From: Chloroflexota bacterium
GTDB taxonomy: Bacteria > Chloroflexota > Anaerolineae > J102
DNA: 7,865 nucleotides
Direction: 5' to 3'
NCBI GenBank assembly: GCA_013152695.1
Contig: JAADFV010000084.1
Coordinates: 1 to 7,865 of the forward strand
The notes below the pieces were generated by a model. It was not told the origin of the DNA. It searched no databases and saw only the letters and a list, made by a program, of their open reading frames with translations. This document shows, piece after piece, positions 1-7,200 of this stretch. Made by a program: the position numbers and the translations under genes. Each line of letters begins with the position of its first letter. The first letter of the stretch is position 1.

Positions 1-171
1 ATGCGCACCATTCGCCAGAATCTCTTCTGGGCGTTCATTTACAACATCATTGGTATTCCCTTCGCAGCATCCGGCTATCTCAACCCCATTATTGCCGCAG
101 GTGCGATGGCGTTTAGTAGCATCTTCGTAGTCACCAATTCCTTACGTTTACGGGGCTATAAGCTACACTAG
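1..171 (+). CDS. copA: Cu(I)-exporting P1B-type ATPase, C-terminal end (partial)
   Basis: This is the last 56 codons of a heavy-metal P-type ATPase; the gene begins upstream, and the ATG at position 1 is an internal methionine. The visible part covers the final two transmembrane helices. It opens with [14 protein letters not shown], the usual sequence just after the ATP-hydrolysis domain. It contains the YN pair (residues 14-15) and the MxxSS motif (MAFSS, residues 36-40), which in the family belong to the Cu(I) sites within the membrane. The basic tail [10 protein letters not shown] is the normal ending, so the gene is not truncated at its 3' end. The role in the family is ATP-driven copper export across the cytoplasmic membrane. 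The CPC motif, the DKTG phosphorylation site and any N-terminal metal-binding domain lie outside the window, so Cu over Ag rests on YN/MxxSS alone. No clear terminator follows. Confidence 0.93.
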   Translation: MRTIRQNLFWAFIYNIIGIPFAASGYLNPIIAAGAMAFSSIFVVTNSLRLRGYKLH

Positions 172-209
172 GCGCTCAGGCGAAATACCGACAATTTGTA
201 ACAATAACA

Positions 210-222
210 GGTTATCGTAACC
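210..222. repeat. Short inverted repeat GGTTA-TCG-TAACC
   Basis: A perfect 5-bp inverted repeat with a 3-nt centre lies 39 nt after the copper ATPase stop. It is the size of a half-operator or small protein-binding palindrome, but no promoter is recognisable around it. It is too short and lacks a T-tract, so it is not a terminator. It may be chance. Confidence 0.3.
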
Positions 223-240
223 GACAAGAGTTCTGCCTGA

Positions 241-277
241 AACAAGGCCGGTACTTGGTAGACCGGTAGAACAAGGC
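241..277. repeat. Direct repeat AACAAGGC flanking a CCGGT/ACCGG hairpin
   Basis: The octamer AACAAGGC occurs at 241-248 and again at 270-277, 29 bp apart. Between the copies, CCGGT (248-252) and ACCGG (262-266) form an inverted repeat with a 9-nt loop. The arrangement could be a regulator-binding region for the downstream dehydrogenase gene or a small RNA structure. No T-run follows it, so it is not an intrinsic terminator. Function unknown. Confidence 0.35.
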
Positions 278-304
278 TGATCGAAATTGACGCTGATAAC
301 TCCT

Positions 305-328
305 GGTTTACCGGTTTACTGGTTGATT
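305..328. repeat. Three tandem octamers (GGTTTACC, GGTTTACT, GGTTGATT)
   Basis: Three adjacent 8-bp units share the core GGTT(T/G)A(C/T)(C/T). The first two differ only in the last base, and the third differs at three positions from the first. They end 86 bp before the dehydrogenase start codon. Tandem octamers upstream of a gene can be iterons or operator arrays; three degenerate copies are too few to decide, and small slippage-derived repetition is equally possible. Confidence 0.4.
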
Positions 329-402
329 AAATAGTTTTCATTCAGACACAAATGGGGAAACAAGAAACGAGCATTTGTGTCTTCTCTATTTGGATTTACC
401 TC

Positions 403-406
403 GGAG
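403..406 (+). promoter_or_regulatory. Ribosome binding site deciding the dehydrogenase start
   Basis: GGAG lies 8 nt before the ATG at 415. The in-frame ATG at 352 has no Shine-Dalgarno sequence and would add 21 residues that do not look like the family's N-terminus. The site therefore supports 415 as the start. Confidence 0.7.
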
Positions 407-414
407 TTTCGTTG

Positions 415-1386
415 ATGCGAGCGCTTTTTTTACAACATGGACAGCTTTTTTTACGTACCGATTATCCTCAGCCCCAACCTCAAGGGGACGAAGCCCTGCT
501 CCGGGTACGCATGGCCGGTGTTTGCGGCACAGATCTGGCTTTACTGAAGGGGTACAAAGGGGGGGTATCGTTGGTGTTGGGGCACGAGTATGTGGCTGAG
601 GTTATAGCAGCCCCTGGCCACGAAGAATGGGTAGGCCGTCGTGTGGTGGGGGAGATCAATACAGCTTGCGGGCAGTGTGAGCACTGTAAACGGGGGTTGA
701 TCACGCACTGCCTCCGGCGCCGGGTGTTAGGGATCATGAATTGGGATGGCGCTTTTGCCGAATATATGGTCAGTCCTATTGCCAACCTCCATCCTGTCCC
801 CGCCAACATATCGGACGAACAAGCAGTTTTTACCGAACCCCTGGCTGCTGCCTATGCCGCCCTGCGTGACATGCCATCTGATGCCGGCGAGCGCATTGTT
901 ATCTTCGGTGATGGCAAACTAGGACAGTTGATCGCCCGTGTTTTTCATGTCGAAGGCTATGATCCTCTGCTTGTGGGGCGTCACGAAGCCAAATTGGCTT
1001 TGGCTGCTGCGGTAAACATCCGCACCCTCAAAGTGCAGTCCGTGCGTGAGGTTACACAACTACCTGAATTCGATGTAGCCGTCGACGCTACGGGCAATCC
1101 CCAAGCCATTTCTGATATCCTCGCCTGTCTACGTCCCCGTGGCACCCTCATTCTCAAGACGACTACCGAACAGCCTTCGGATTTAGATTTGGCGGAAGTC
1201 GTTGTCAATGAATTACGCATCATTGGTTCGCGCTGTGGGCCTTTTCCGCCGGCATTGGCGGCCTTGGAAACTGGTCGGATCGATCCCAGGCCCTTGATCA
1301 GCGCTCGTTACCCTCTCACCCAGGGAGTACAGGCCTTACAGCGCGCCAGTCAACGAGATAGCCTGAAGGTCCTCGTCATCCCTTGA
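415..1386 (+). CDS. Zinc-dependent medium-chain alcohol dehydrogenase-like oxidoreductase
   Basis: A 323-residue cytoplasmic oxidoreductase of the medium-chain dehydrogenase/reductase superfamily, expected to oxidise an alcohol or polyol with NAD(P). Catalytic zinc ligands are visible: C37 in GVCGTD, H57-E58 in GHEY, and probably E141 in TEPLAA. The structural zinc lobe is complete, with C85, C88, C91 and C99. The Rossmann dinucleotide loop is GDGKLG at 165-170. A later conserved block, IGSRCGPFPPAL, and the C-terminal LKVLVIP match what I recall of a subgroup of uncharacterised zinc MDR proteins common in Chloroflexota. At 323 residues it is slightly shorter than classical ADHs, as that subgroup is. 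The start at 415 is chosen because GGAG lies 8 nt upstream and the family begins with an M-[KR]-A-L-type strand. The substrate cannot be told from sequence: threonine, sorbitol or sugar-alcohol dehydrogenases are all relatives. Nothing ties it to the copper ATPase upstream. Confidence 0.92.
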   Translation: MRALFLQHGQLFLRTDYPQPQPQGDEALLRVRMAGVCGTDLALLKGYKGGVSLVLGHEYVAEVIAAPGHEEWVGRRVVGEINTACGQCEHCKRGLITHCLRRRVLGIMNWDGAFAEYMVSPIANLHPVPANISDEQAVFTEPLAAAYAALRDMPSDAGERIVIFGDGKLGQLIARVFHVEGYDPLLVGRHEAKLALAAAVNIRTLKVQSVREVTQLPEFDVAVDATGNPQAISDILACLRPRGTLILKTTTEQPSDLDLAEVVVNELRIIGSRCGPFPPALAALETGRIDPRPLISARYPLTQGVQALQRASQRDSLKVLVIP

Positions 1387-1424
1387 TTTCCTCATATCCT
1401 ATCTTTCGGGCTGAGGCCAAGCCA

Positions 1425-1433
1425 TGCTATAAT
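1425..1433 (+). promoter_or_regulatory. Extended -10 promoter for the secreted VCBS protein gene
   Basis: TGCTATAAT combines a perfect sigma-70-type -10 hexamer (TATAAT, 1428-1433) with the TG dinucleotide of an extended -10. The -35 region about 18 bp upstream (TTTCGG, 1404-1409) is poor, which is usual for extended -10 promoters. It starts 39 nt after the dehydrogenase stop. Transcription would begin near 1440, giving a leader of about 115 nt before the ATG at 1555. This implies the secreted protein is transcribed separately. Confidence 0.6.
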
Positions 1434-1477
1434 CTCGTGCTGCTGTGTTTTTCGGAACCAGTAGACCCTAAAGCTCA

Positions 1478-1518
1478 AAAGGCCTGCAACACGATTCAGC
1501 GTAGCCGGACAGGCCTTT
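1478..1518 (+). promoter_or_regulatory. 9-bp perfect stem-loop in the 5' leader
   Basis: AAAGGCCTG (1478-1486) pairs perfectly with CAGGCCTTT (1510-1518) around a 23-nt loop. It lies between the predicted transcription start (about 1440) and the AGGAG site at 1541. Only three Ts end the stem on the + strand, so it is a poor terminator in isolation. It could be an mRNA-stabilising leader hairpin, an attenuator, or the terminator of dehydrogenase read-through. No known riboswitch class is recognised in the leader. Confidence 0.5.
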
Positions 1519-1540
1519 GTGGAGCAGTCAATCATTTTTC

Positions 1541-1545
1541 AGGAG
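1541..1545 (+). promoter_or_regulatory. Ribosome binding site deciding the secreted protein start
   Basis: AGGAG lies 9 nt before the ATG at 1555. The in-frame ATG at 1519 lies upstream of this site, inside the end of the leader hairpin, and would put a 12-residue polar extension before the signal peptide. The site therefore fixes the start at 1555. Confidence 0.85.
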
Positions 1546-1554
1546 AATGGAAAC

Positions 1555-3894
1555 ATGCGAAATCGCACACTCAAATTGAGCTTGGCAGCTCTTATGCTGC
1601 TGGTGGCGGTATGGGCGTTGATTGCGGTACTGCCTGGTCAAGCCAGCGTCGCCGAAAGTATTCCCGACGATGAAGTTGCTTTCATCAACAGTAGCGGCAA
1701 TGTTCAAATTGTCGATCCCTCCCCGGTTACAGGCACACCCTTCAACTGGACCTCCTCCTCCGGGGGCTGGACCGATATGGCCGTCTTAGATTCCAATGGG
1801 GATGGTGTTGATGAAATCATCGCTATCGGCGGCAATCGTGCTCAAATCCTCGCGCCTTATGTACCTGGTGGCACGGCTCCCTCTTTTTCCAAAACAATCG
1901 CTGGCGCCTATCAGTTCAACTGGGTGGCCACCGGTGATATTGTCCCCGGCGACCAAGGCCGAGATGAAATTTTACTGCAACATACTGATGTGCTGGATGG
2001 CCAGACCGCCTATCGCGTGTTGATCTACGACGGTAATGCCGATGGAACACAGTGGACCGAGGTTTATAACGCTCTCTTTGGTATTCCCTGGCTCCGTATC
2101 GAAATGGGCGATGTTGATGGTCTCGAAGGTGATGAGGTTGTGATGGCGCGCGTCGGTCCCCAGGACAACCGCGACAAGCGTCTGAAGATCATGAAATACG
2201 TCTCCGGTACCAGTTTTGCTACCCTTTTTGAACAGGTCTACAATTTCCCTTGGGTGGACATGGCCATTGGCAATACCCACGACAATAATGGCACCCTCGA
2301 AGAAATCGTGATCAATCGTGATGGGGTTGCCAAAGGCGCCGGCTCGGTACCTTCTTTCCTCGTTTTTCAATACCACGCCAATAGTCTTTCCGACGCTCCC
2401 AATTCCCAGGCATTTTACTATCCCCCTTGGAGCGACATTGCTACCGGCGATGTCAACGCCAGCGGTGACGACGAAGTCTTTATGGTGCGTGACCCGGCAG
2501 GAACACCCAGCGGCGTCAGTCTTCTCGGCCGCAACTGGGGCACCGATGCTTTCCCCAGCGCCTGGACTAGCCCTGGCATCCAATTGGGCAATAATTATCA
2601 GGAAGTCGAGTTAGGCGATGTTGATGGTGATGGCAAGGATGAATTGCTTGTCGCCCAGCCCAGTAGCTATCGCATTTACTGGGACCCCGGCACCACCATT
2701 AGCAGCTTCGATGATTATCCCACCGCTTTACGTGATCCCGTTTCGATCAAACTGGGCAATTTCGATGGCGAAGGTGTCAGCACCGAACCGCAAAAACTCG
2801 CGGTCAGCGTGACATCTCTTCAGTTCGAGATGACCCGTGGTGAAGCCAATCCCGCTCCCGTGACATTCCAGGTTACCAATGCCGGCGGTGGTGGCGCCAT
2901 TGCTTACAACGTCACCCGTCAGATCGACGGCAATTGGCTGGATGTCACACCCTACGACGGCAGCACCCCCGGCACAGAGACGGTGAGCATCAATGCCTCG
3001 AATCTTGCCGCCGGAACCTATGATGGCACCATTACCGTCACTGCTGTCAATGACACGGTTCTCGATAGTCCCCAAATCATCCAGGTGCGCCTGATTGTCA
3101 ATCCCACCGGACCCATGCTAGACGTGGATCCCAGCAGTTTGGTTTACAGCATGCACTTTGGTGGCGTCATCCCCAATCCCGTCGATCTTACGATTCGCAA
3201 TACGGGCGATGGTGGTGCCCAGGCTTACGACATCAGCGTCACTTACCAGGAAGGTAGTGATTGGCTGCTGGTCGAGCCCATCCATGGCTCTACCGACGGC
3301 ACTGCTACCGTAACCTTGCTGCCGCGTAATCTGGCGCCGGGAACCTACCATGCCACCATCCGTATCGATGCCGGTGCTATCGAAGCAAGCCCCTTCGACG
3401 TGCCAGTGACCCTCACCATCGAAGCGACAGGCATGGTCGTGACCCCCACCGAGCTCTTCTTCCTGGCATTTTCCGGCAAACCCACGCCGGTCGCTTCTGT
3501 TCAGATCGATCAGGCTGTAGAAGGCTCCGGTGCCATTACCTGGCGCGCCTACGCCGTCGAAGCAGGTGACTGGTGGAGCCAGGATGTGCAAGCGCTTCTG
3601 CAGCAAGGTGATTACACCATGCAAAAGCACGGTGACCAACTCAGTTTTGCCGGCGCCGATGGCGCTGAACTGGTTGTCGATACCTTGCCTTGGGTTTTGC
3701 TCACACCTGACCGCGGCATTACCCCCCGCACCATGCAAGTCAGTCTCGATATGGCCAATGCCCCCATTGGCGAAAGCCGTGTAACGATCCTGGTCGATGG
3801 TGGTCCCGGAACCCCCAACCGCTTCCAGGGTGTCGATATGCGTGTGCTGGTCAGTGAGGGCGGCGTGTGGCTACCCATCGTCGTCAACGAATAA
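1555..3894 (+). CDS. Secreted protein with FG-GAP/VCBS propeller, three BACON/Ig-like domains and LPIV tail
   Basis: A 779-residue exported protein. Residues 1-33 form a Sec signal peptide: basic MRNRTLK, a hydrophobic core, and likely cleavage after ASVA. Seven acidic FG-GAP/VCBS-like repeats follow, with motifs starting near residues 79, 127, 185, 239, 298, 354 and 401, consistent with a seven-bladed beta-propeller. Full calcium-loop motifs (DxNxDGxDE or DxDxDGxDE) occur at 79-87 and 355-363; the others are degenerate. Three BACON/Ig-like domains come next, at about 415-517, 521-623 and 627-770. Each has a W-[LV]-x-[VL]-[TE]-P strand (W461, W570, W713), and the third carries an extra ~40 residues before it. 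The protein ends in VWLPIVVNE, like the tails I recall on many secreted Chloroflexota proteins. There is no C-terminal membrane helix or LPXTG sortase signal, and no catalytic domain is seen. An adhesion or surface-binding role is plausible, not shown. Its own promoter and terminator make it monocistronic. Confidence 0.88.
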   Translation: MRNRTLKLSLAALMLLVAVWALIAVLPGQASVAESIPDDEVAFINSSGNVQIVDPSPVTGTPFNWTSSSGGWTDMAVLDSNGDGVDEIIAIGGNRAQILAPYVPGGTAPSFSKTIAGAYQFNWVATGDIVPGDQGRDEILLQHTDVLDGQTAYRVLIYDGNADGTQWTEVYNALFGIPWLRIEMGDVDGLEGDEVVMARVGPQDNRDKRLKIMKYVSGTSFATLFEQVYNFPWVDMAIGNTHDNNGTLEEIVINRDGVAKGAGSVPSFLVFQYHANSLSDAPNSQAFYYPPWSDIATGDVNASGDDEVFMVRDPAGTPSGVSLLGRNWGTDAFPSAWTSPGIQLGNNYQEVELGDVDGDGKDELLVAQPSSYRIYWDPGTTISSFDDYPTALRDPVSIKLGNFDGEGVSTEPQKLAVSVTSLQFEMTRGEANPAPVTFQVTNAGGGGAIAYNVTRQIDGNWLDVTPYDGSTPGTETVSINASNLAAGTYDGTITVTAVNDTVLDSPQIIQVRLIVNPTGPMLDVDPSSLVYSMHFGGVIPNPVDLTIRNTGDGGAQAYDISVTYQEGSDWLLVEPIHGSTDGTATVTLLPRNLAPGTYHATIRIDAGAIEASPFDVPVTLTIEATGMVVTPTELFFLAFSGKPTPVASVQIDQAVEGSGAITWRAYAVEAGDWWSQDVQALLQQGDYTMQKHGDQLSFAGADGAELVVDTLPWVLLTPDRGITPRTMQVSLDMANAPIGESRVTILVDGGPGTPNRFQGVDMRVLVSEGGVWLPIVVNE

Positions 3895-3927
3895 GTGATC
3901 GCTTCCTAAGTTTCTTCTCTTAGTAGC

Positions 3928-3961
3928 AAACAGCGCCTCGTTCTCGGGGCGCTGTTTTTTT
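3928..3961 (+). terminator. Intrinsic terminator after the secreted protein gene
   Basis: The stem CAGCGCC (3931-3937) pairs with GGCGCTG (3948-3954) and can be extended by AAA/TTT at its base and a T-G and a C-G pair at the top. A run of seven Ts follows at once (3955-3961). The stem starts 34 nt after the stop codon. GC-rich stem, small loop and T-tract make a textbook rho-independent terminator, separating this gene from the glycosyltransferase gene. Confidence 0.9.
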
Positions 3962-4030
3962 GTCCACAGGAATGAGAGGTTCACACTCCGCGATGACACC
4001 AGGCTTGAGACGATAGACCGGCAAACTAAA

Positions 4031-4059
4031 TTGCAGGAATGATTTTCATTCGTTATACT
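4031..4059 (+). promoter_or_regulatory. Candidate promoter upstream of the glycosyltransferase fusion (first)
   Basis: TTGCAG (4031-4036) and TATACT (4054-4059) are separated by 17 bp. The -10 matches the sigma-70 consensus at five of six bases; the -35 matches at three of six. Transcription would start near 4066 and leave a leader of about 150 nt. This is a consensus match only. Confidence 0.35.
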
Positions 4060-4093
4060 GTGGGCGTGTGCACATACCATTGCTGTGTCTGGC

Positions 4094-4121
4094 TTGACTC
4101 AGATTTCTCCCTTTTTATTTC
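4094..4121 (+). promoter_or_regulatory. Candidate promoter upstream of the glycosyltransferase fusion (second)
   Basis: TTGACT (4094-4099) matches the -35 consensus at five of six bases. With a 16-bp spacer the -10 would be TATTTC (4116-4121), which matches at only three. It is an alternative to the candidate at 4031-4059 and is weaker in its -10 element. Confidence 0.25.
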
Positions 4122-4216
4122 ATTGCCTTATCGCCTGTGAGGCATGCACGTCCCTTTGATTGATGCTTGCTGCTCACAGATTACTCTGACTTTCTCCGTT
4201 TTCTCGTCAAACGCTT

Positions 4217-7200
4217 ATGACTCGTCTGCTATACCTCATCATTGCCTTGATACTTGCCCTGGTGGCACAGCACTGGCTGACCGAGGGGGGCATTCCTCGT
4301 GATGCCCTGATCTTTTTTGTGTTGGGAGGCGGACTTTTCGCATGGGCAGCTGAGGCTCCACCGTCCTGGCCTGCCTTGCCCGGCCGTCGTCGCTGGCAAC
4401 GCTGGGGCCTGGCGCTGGCCGTGGCCGCGGTTGTGGTAGTTTTGGCTGTGGCCTTCACGCGTTTTTGGTCGGGACAGTACGGCGGTTGGGGGTTGTGGTT
4501 ATGGTTGCTGGCCGTGGTGGCCTACATGGTGGGAACCTGGATAGAAGAACCTGTTGAATCAGCCGCAACTGAGCCCGACAAAATCGGGAACTCATCTCTG
4601 CCTTCCTATCTAAATCCGCGCCTCGTTCTCATTTTACTCCTGGCCATCCTCCTCATCGCTACAGCGGTACGTTTTTATGCCCTCGATACGTATCCCAACG
4701 GCTGCCAATCGGATGAGTGTAACAACGGTCTGGATGCTCTGAAATGGTTGTCGGGTGCTCCCTACATGCCCTATGCCGAGACGAACGAGGGTCAGGCGAC
4801 CTTGTTCACCTACGTCATCGCGCTGTTCATCAAGCTATTTGGTCAGAGCGTGACCAGTATGCGCATGGTCTCAGCCTCGGTGGGGGTGCTCACGGTGCTG
4901 GCATTCTATGCCCTCGCCCGTGAACTCTACAACCGGCCTATTGCCTTGCTCACGGCCGCCTTACTCGCCGCCGATCGCTGGCATCTTACCTTTAGCCGTA
5001 TTGTTTACGAGCTGATTATGATGCCCCTGGTGCTCTCATTGCAGATGTGGTTCCTGATCAAGGCCCTGAAGACGGGGCGGCGGCGTTGGTGGGCTCTGTC
5101 GGGGTTGATGTTGGCTTTGGGAATGAACACCTACACCGCCTATCGTGTCGTACCCTTTCTTACAGGCTTATATTTTCTCTATTGGTTGATTGCCCATCGT
5201 CAACGCATTCGCCAGGATTTTGAGGGGATGCTCACCTTCGCCGGCGCCGCTCTTGTCGGTGTGGCGCCCTTGGGTGTGTATATCATCCGCAATTGGAATG
5301 TATTTATCTCGCGTATCAACCATATTTCTATTTTTCGGGATGTCGAGGCAGCAGGTTCATACGCGCCTTTATGGTCGAATCTAGAAAAGACTCTGTTCAT
5401 GTTCAATTGGAAGGGTGACAATGCTGCCCTGAACAATTTGCCCGGCGCCCCTTTGTTACAAAGTGTGGTGGCGGCACTCTTGATACTGGCTGTTTTTTGG
5501 GCTGTGCGCTGGCTATGGAAAGAATTGCCGTTTTTGTATGTCACCTGGTTCTTGGCGATTGGCAGTCTGGCCGTACTATCGGTGGCGCACGAAGCACCCA
5601 CTGCCCGTCGTCCCATCGGTTTAGTTCCGGTGATTTATCTCTTGGTGGCGGCGGTGTTTGACCAGTTTTGGCGGGCATGGATACGCGCCTGGGGGCAAAA
5701 ACGCTGGCGTCCCCTCGCCGTGGGATTGACCGTAATCGTGCTTTATGTGATGGGATCGAATATCCACACTTATTTCCGTGTCCAGGCCGTGGATCCCTCA
5801 GTGTGGGGGGCTTACAGTCCGAACGAGTCAGCCGTGGGTGAATATCTGGCCACGGTGCCGGAATCGGTCCACATTTACATGACTCCCCAATACACGCATC
5901 ATTCCGCCGTTAAATTTATCGGCGGCCCTCACAAAATTACCGTGCTCAACCTGGCCCAACACATTCCCTTGCGTGAGGACCCCGGCGCTGATGTCGAGTT
6001 CATTCTCGAGCCGGTGGATGAACGGCTAGTGCCTCTCTTGCAACAACTGTATCCAGGCGGCACCTACAATGCCCACCGCGATCGCTATGGCCGCACCCTG
6101 TTCCTCAGTTATCATGTGCCCCGCGCTTTGTATGATGCCGCACGGGGTTTACAGGCGGTTTACATTGCCGGAACCGATCCGTCGCAGCCACCGGCACAAC
6201 GGGGGAAACAGGATTCGCTGCAAGTCGATTTCGCCACATCATCCCCCTTGCCGCCGCCCTTTGTCGCCCGCTTCCAGGGAGCACTGCTGGCGCCCAAATA
6301 CGGTGCTTACACCTTCGAAGTGGATGTGCGCGGCGGTGAAGCCGCCCTCTATCTTGATGAATCGGAAGTGCTGCGCGTTCGAGATGGCCGCGAGAGTCTG
6401 GAACGAACGCTGGCGGGAGGATTTCAGGGCTTGAAGGTGGTCGTTTGGGCGGATACAGCTACCGCCACTTTGAGCGTACGCTGGGCTACACCCGACAACC
6501 CCCAACTCCACCCCATCGACGAGGGCGCCCTCTACAATTTGCCCGGTGCCTCTAACGGTCTGGTGGGTTATTACTACCATACGCCTGACTGGAGTGGCAC
6601 GCCCAACTTGATTCAGCGAGACCTCTTCATTCTACCCAACAACATTTTACGCGAACCCTTCTCCATCCGCTGGGTAGGAAAAATAGCCGCCCCAGTCAGC
6701 GGTACCTATCTCTTCGCCACACGTTCCGATGATGGTTCGCTGGTGTACATCGATGACCAGTTGGTGGTCGACAACAGCGGTTCGCATGGGGCTCAGGACC
6801 GGCAGGGAACGATTGAGCTCAGCGAAGGGTTCCATGATATTCAGGTGTTGTACAATGAGCTGGGAGGGTCACGCGAGATGCAGTTGTGGTGGCAACCTCC
6901 CGGACGTAATCGCAGTATCATCCCCAGCATCTACCTTTATCCTGTCGAAGATGAGTTACCGTCAGACCTGGTTTTACCGCCCTTACCCAGCAATCAACCC
7001 CCTGAACCGGTTGTCTCCCAACCCGGCGGTGGTATCCAGCCCCAACCCGAGCCTGTTGCCCCCGCCCCTCCTGCTGCTTCCGCCCTGGGCGATTTCCCCA
7101 ATGTGCAGTTGGATGTGCTGTGGACGTATGGCACTTGCGGTTCGGGCAAGAAGGAGCTGCAAAAGCCCATGGGTGTCGCTGTTGATGGCAATGGTGATGT

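Larger units (their letters stand above)
3895..4216. other. Intergenic region between the secreted protein and glycosyltransferase genes
   Basis: This 322-nt stretch holds the intrinsic terminator at 3928-3961 and two weak promoter candidates. Small palindromes are also present: TGTGCACA at 4067-4074, and GCCT-gtg-AGGC at 4133-4143, which has a competing pairing TGCCT (4124-4128) with AGGCA (4140-4144). I find no credible coding sequence on either strand and no tRNA or riboswitch. The stop TGA at 4187-4189 bounds the frame of the next gene. Confidence 0.6.

Noticed and set aside
259..268. TAGACCGGTA resembling TAGACCGGCA at 4013-4022
   Set aside because: A nine-of-ten match in two distant intergenic gaps is too short to call a dispersed repeat and the flanks do not align.
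352..414. Upstream ATG giving a 344-residue version of the dehydrogenase
   Set aside because: It has no ribosome binding site and adds residues unlike the family N-terminus; the ATG at 415 has GGAG 8 nt upstream and starts with the expected first strand.
1519..1554. Upstream ATG giving a 791-residue version of the secreted protein
   Set aside because: It lies before the AGGAG site at 1541 and abuts the leader hairpin, and it would put a polar extension before a clear signal peptide.
1972..2583. 203-codon open frame on the minus strand
   Set aside because: It is antisense to the VCBS propeller, has no recognisable domain, and arises from the regular codon pattern of the sense gene.
3118..3738. 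206-codon open frame on the minus strand
   Set aside because: It is antisense to the Ig-like domains, with low-complexity GT/DG-rich content typical of a shadow frame.
3871..3891. Possible sortase LPXTG signal at the secreted protein C-terminus
   Set aside because: The sequence is LPIVV with no threonine-glycine and is followed by only four residues, without a hydrophobic helix or basic tail.
5200..5616. 138-codon open frame on the minus strand
   Set aside because: It is antisense to transmembrane segments of the glycosyltransferase; the sense frame is continuous and clearly coding.
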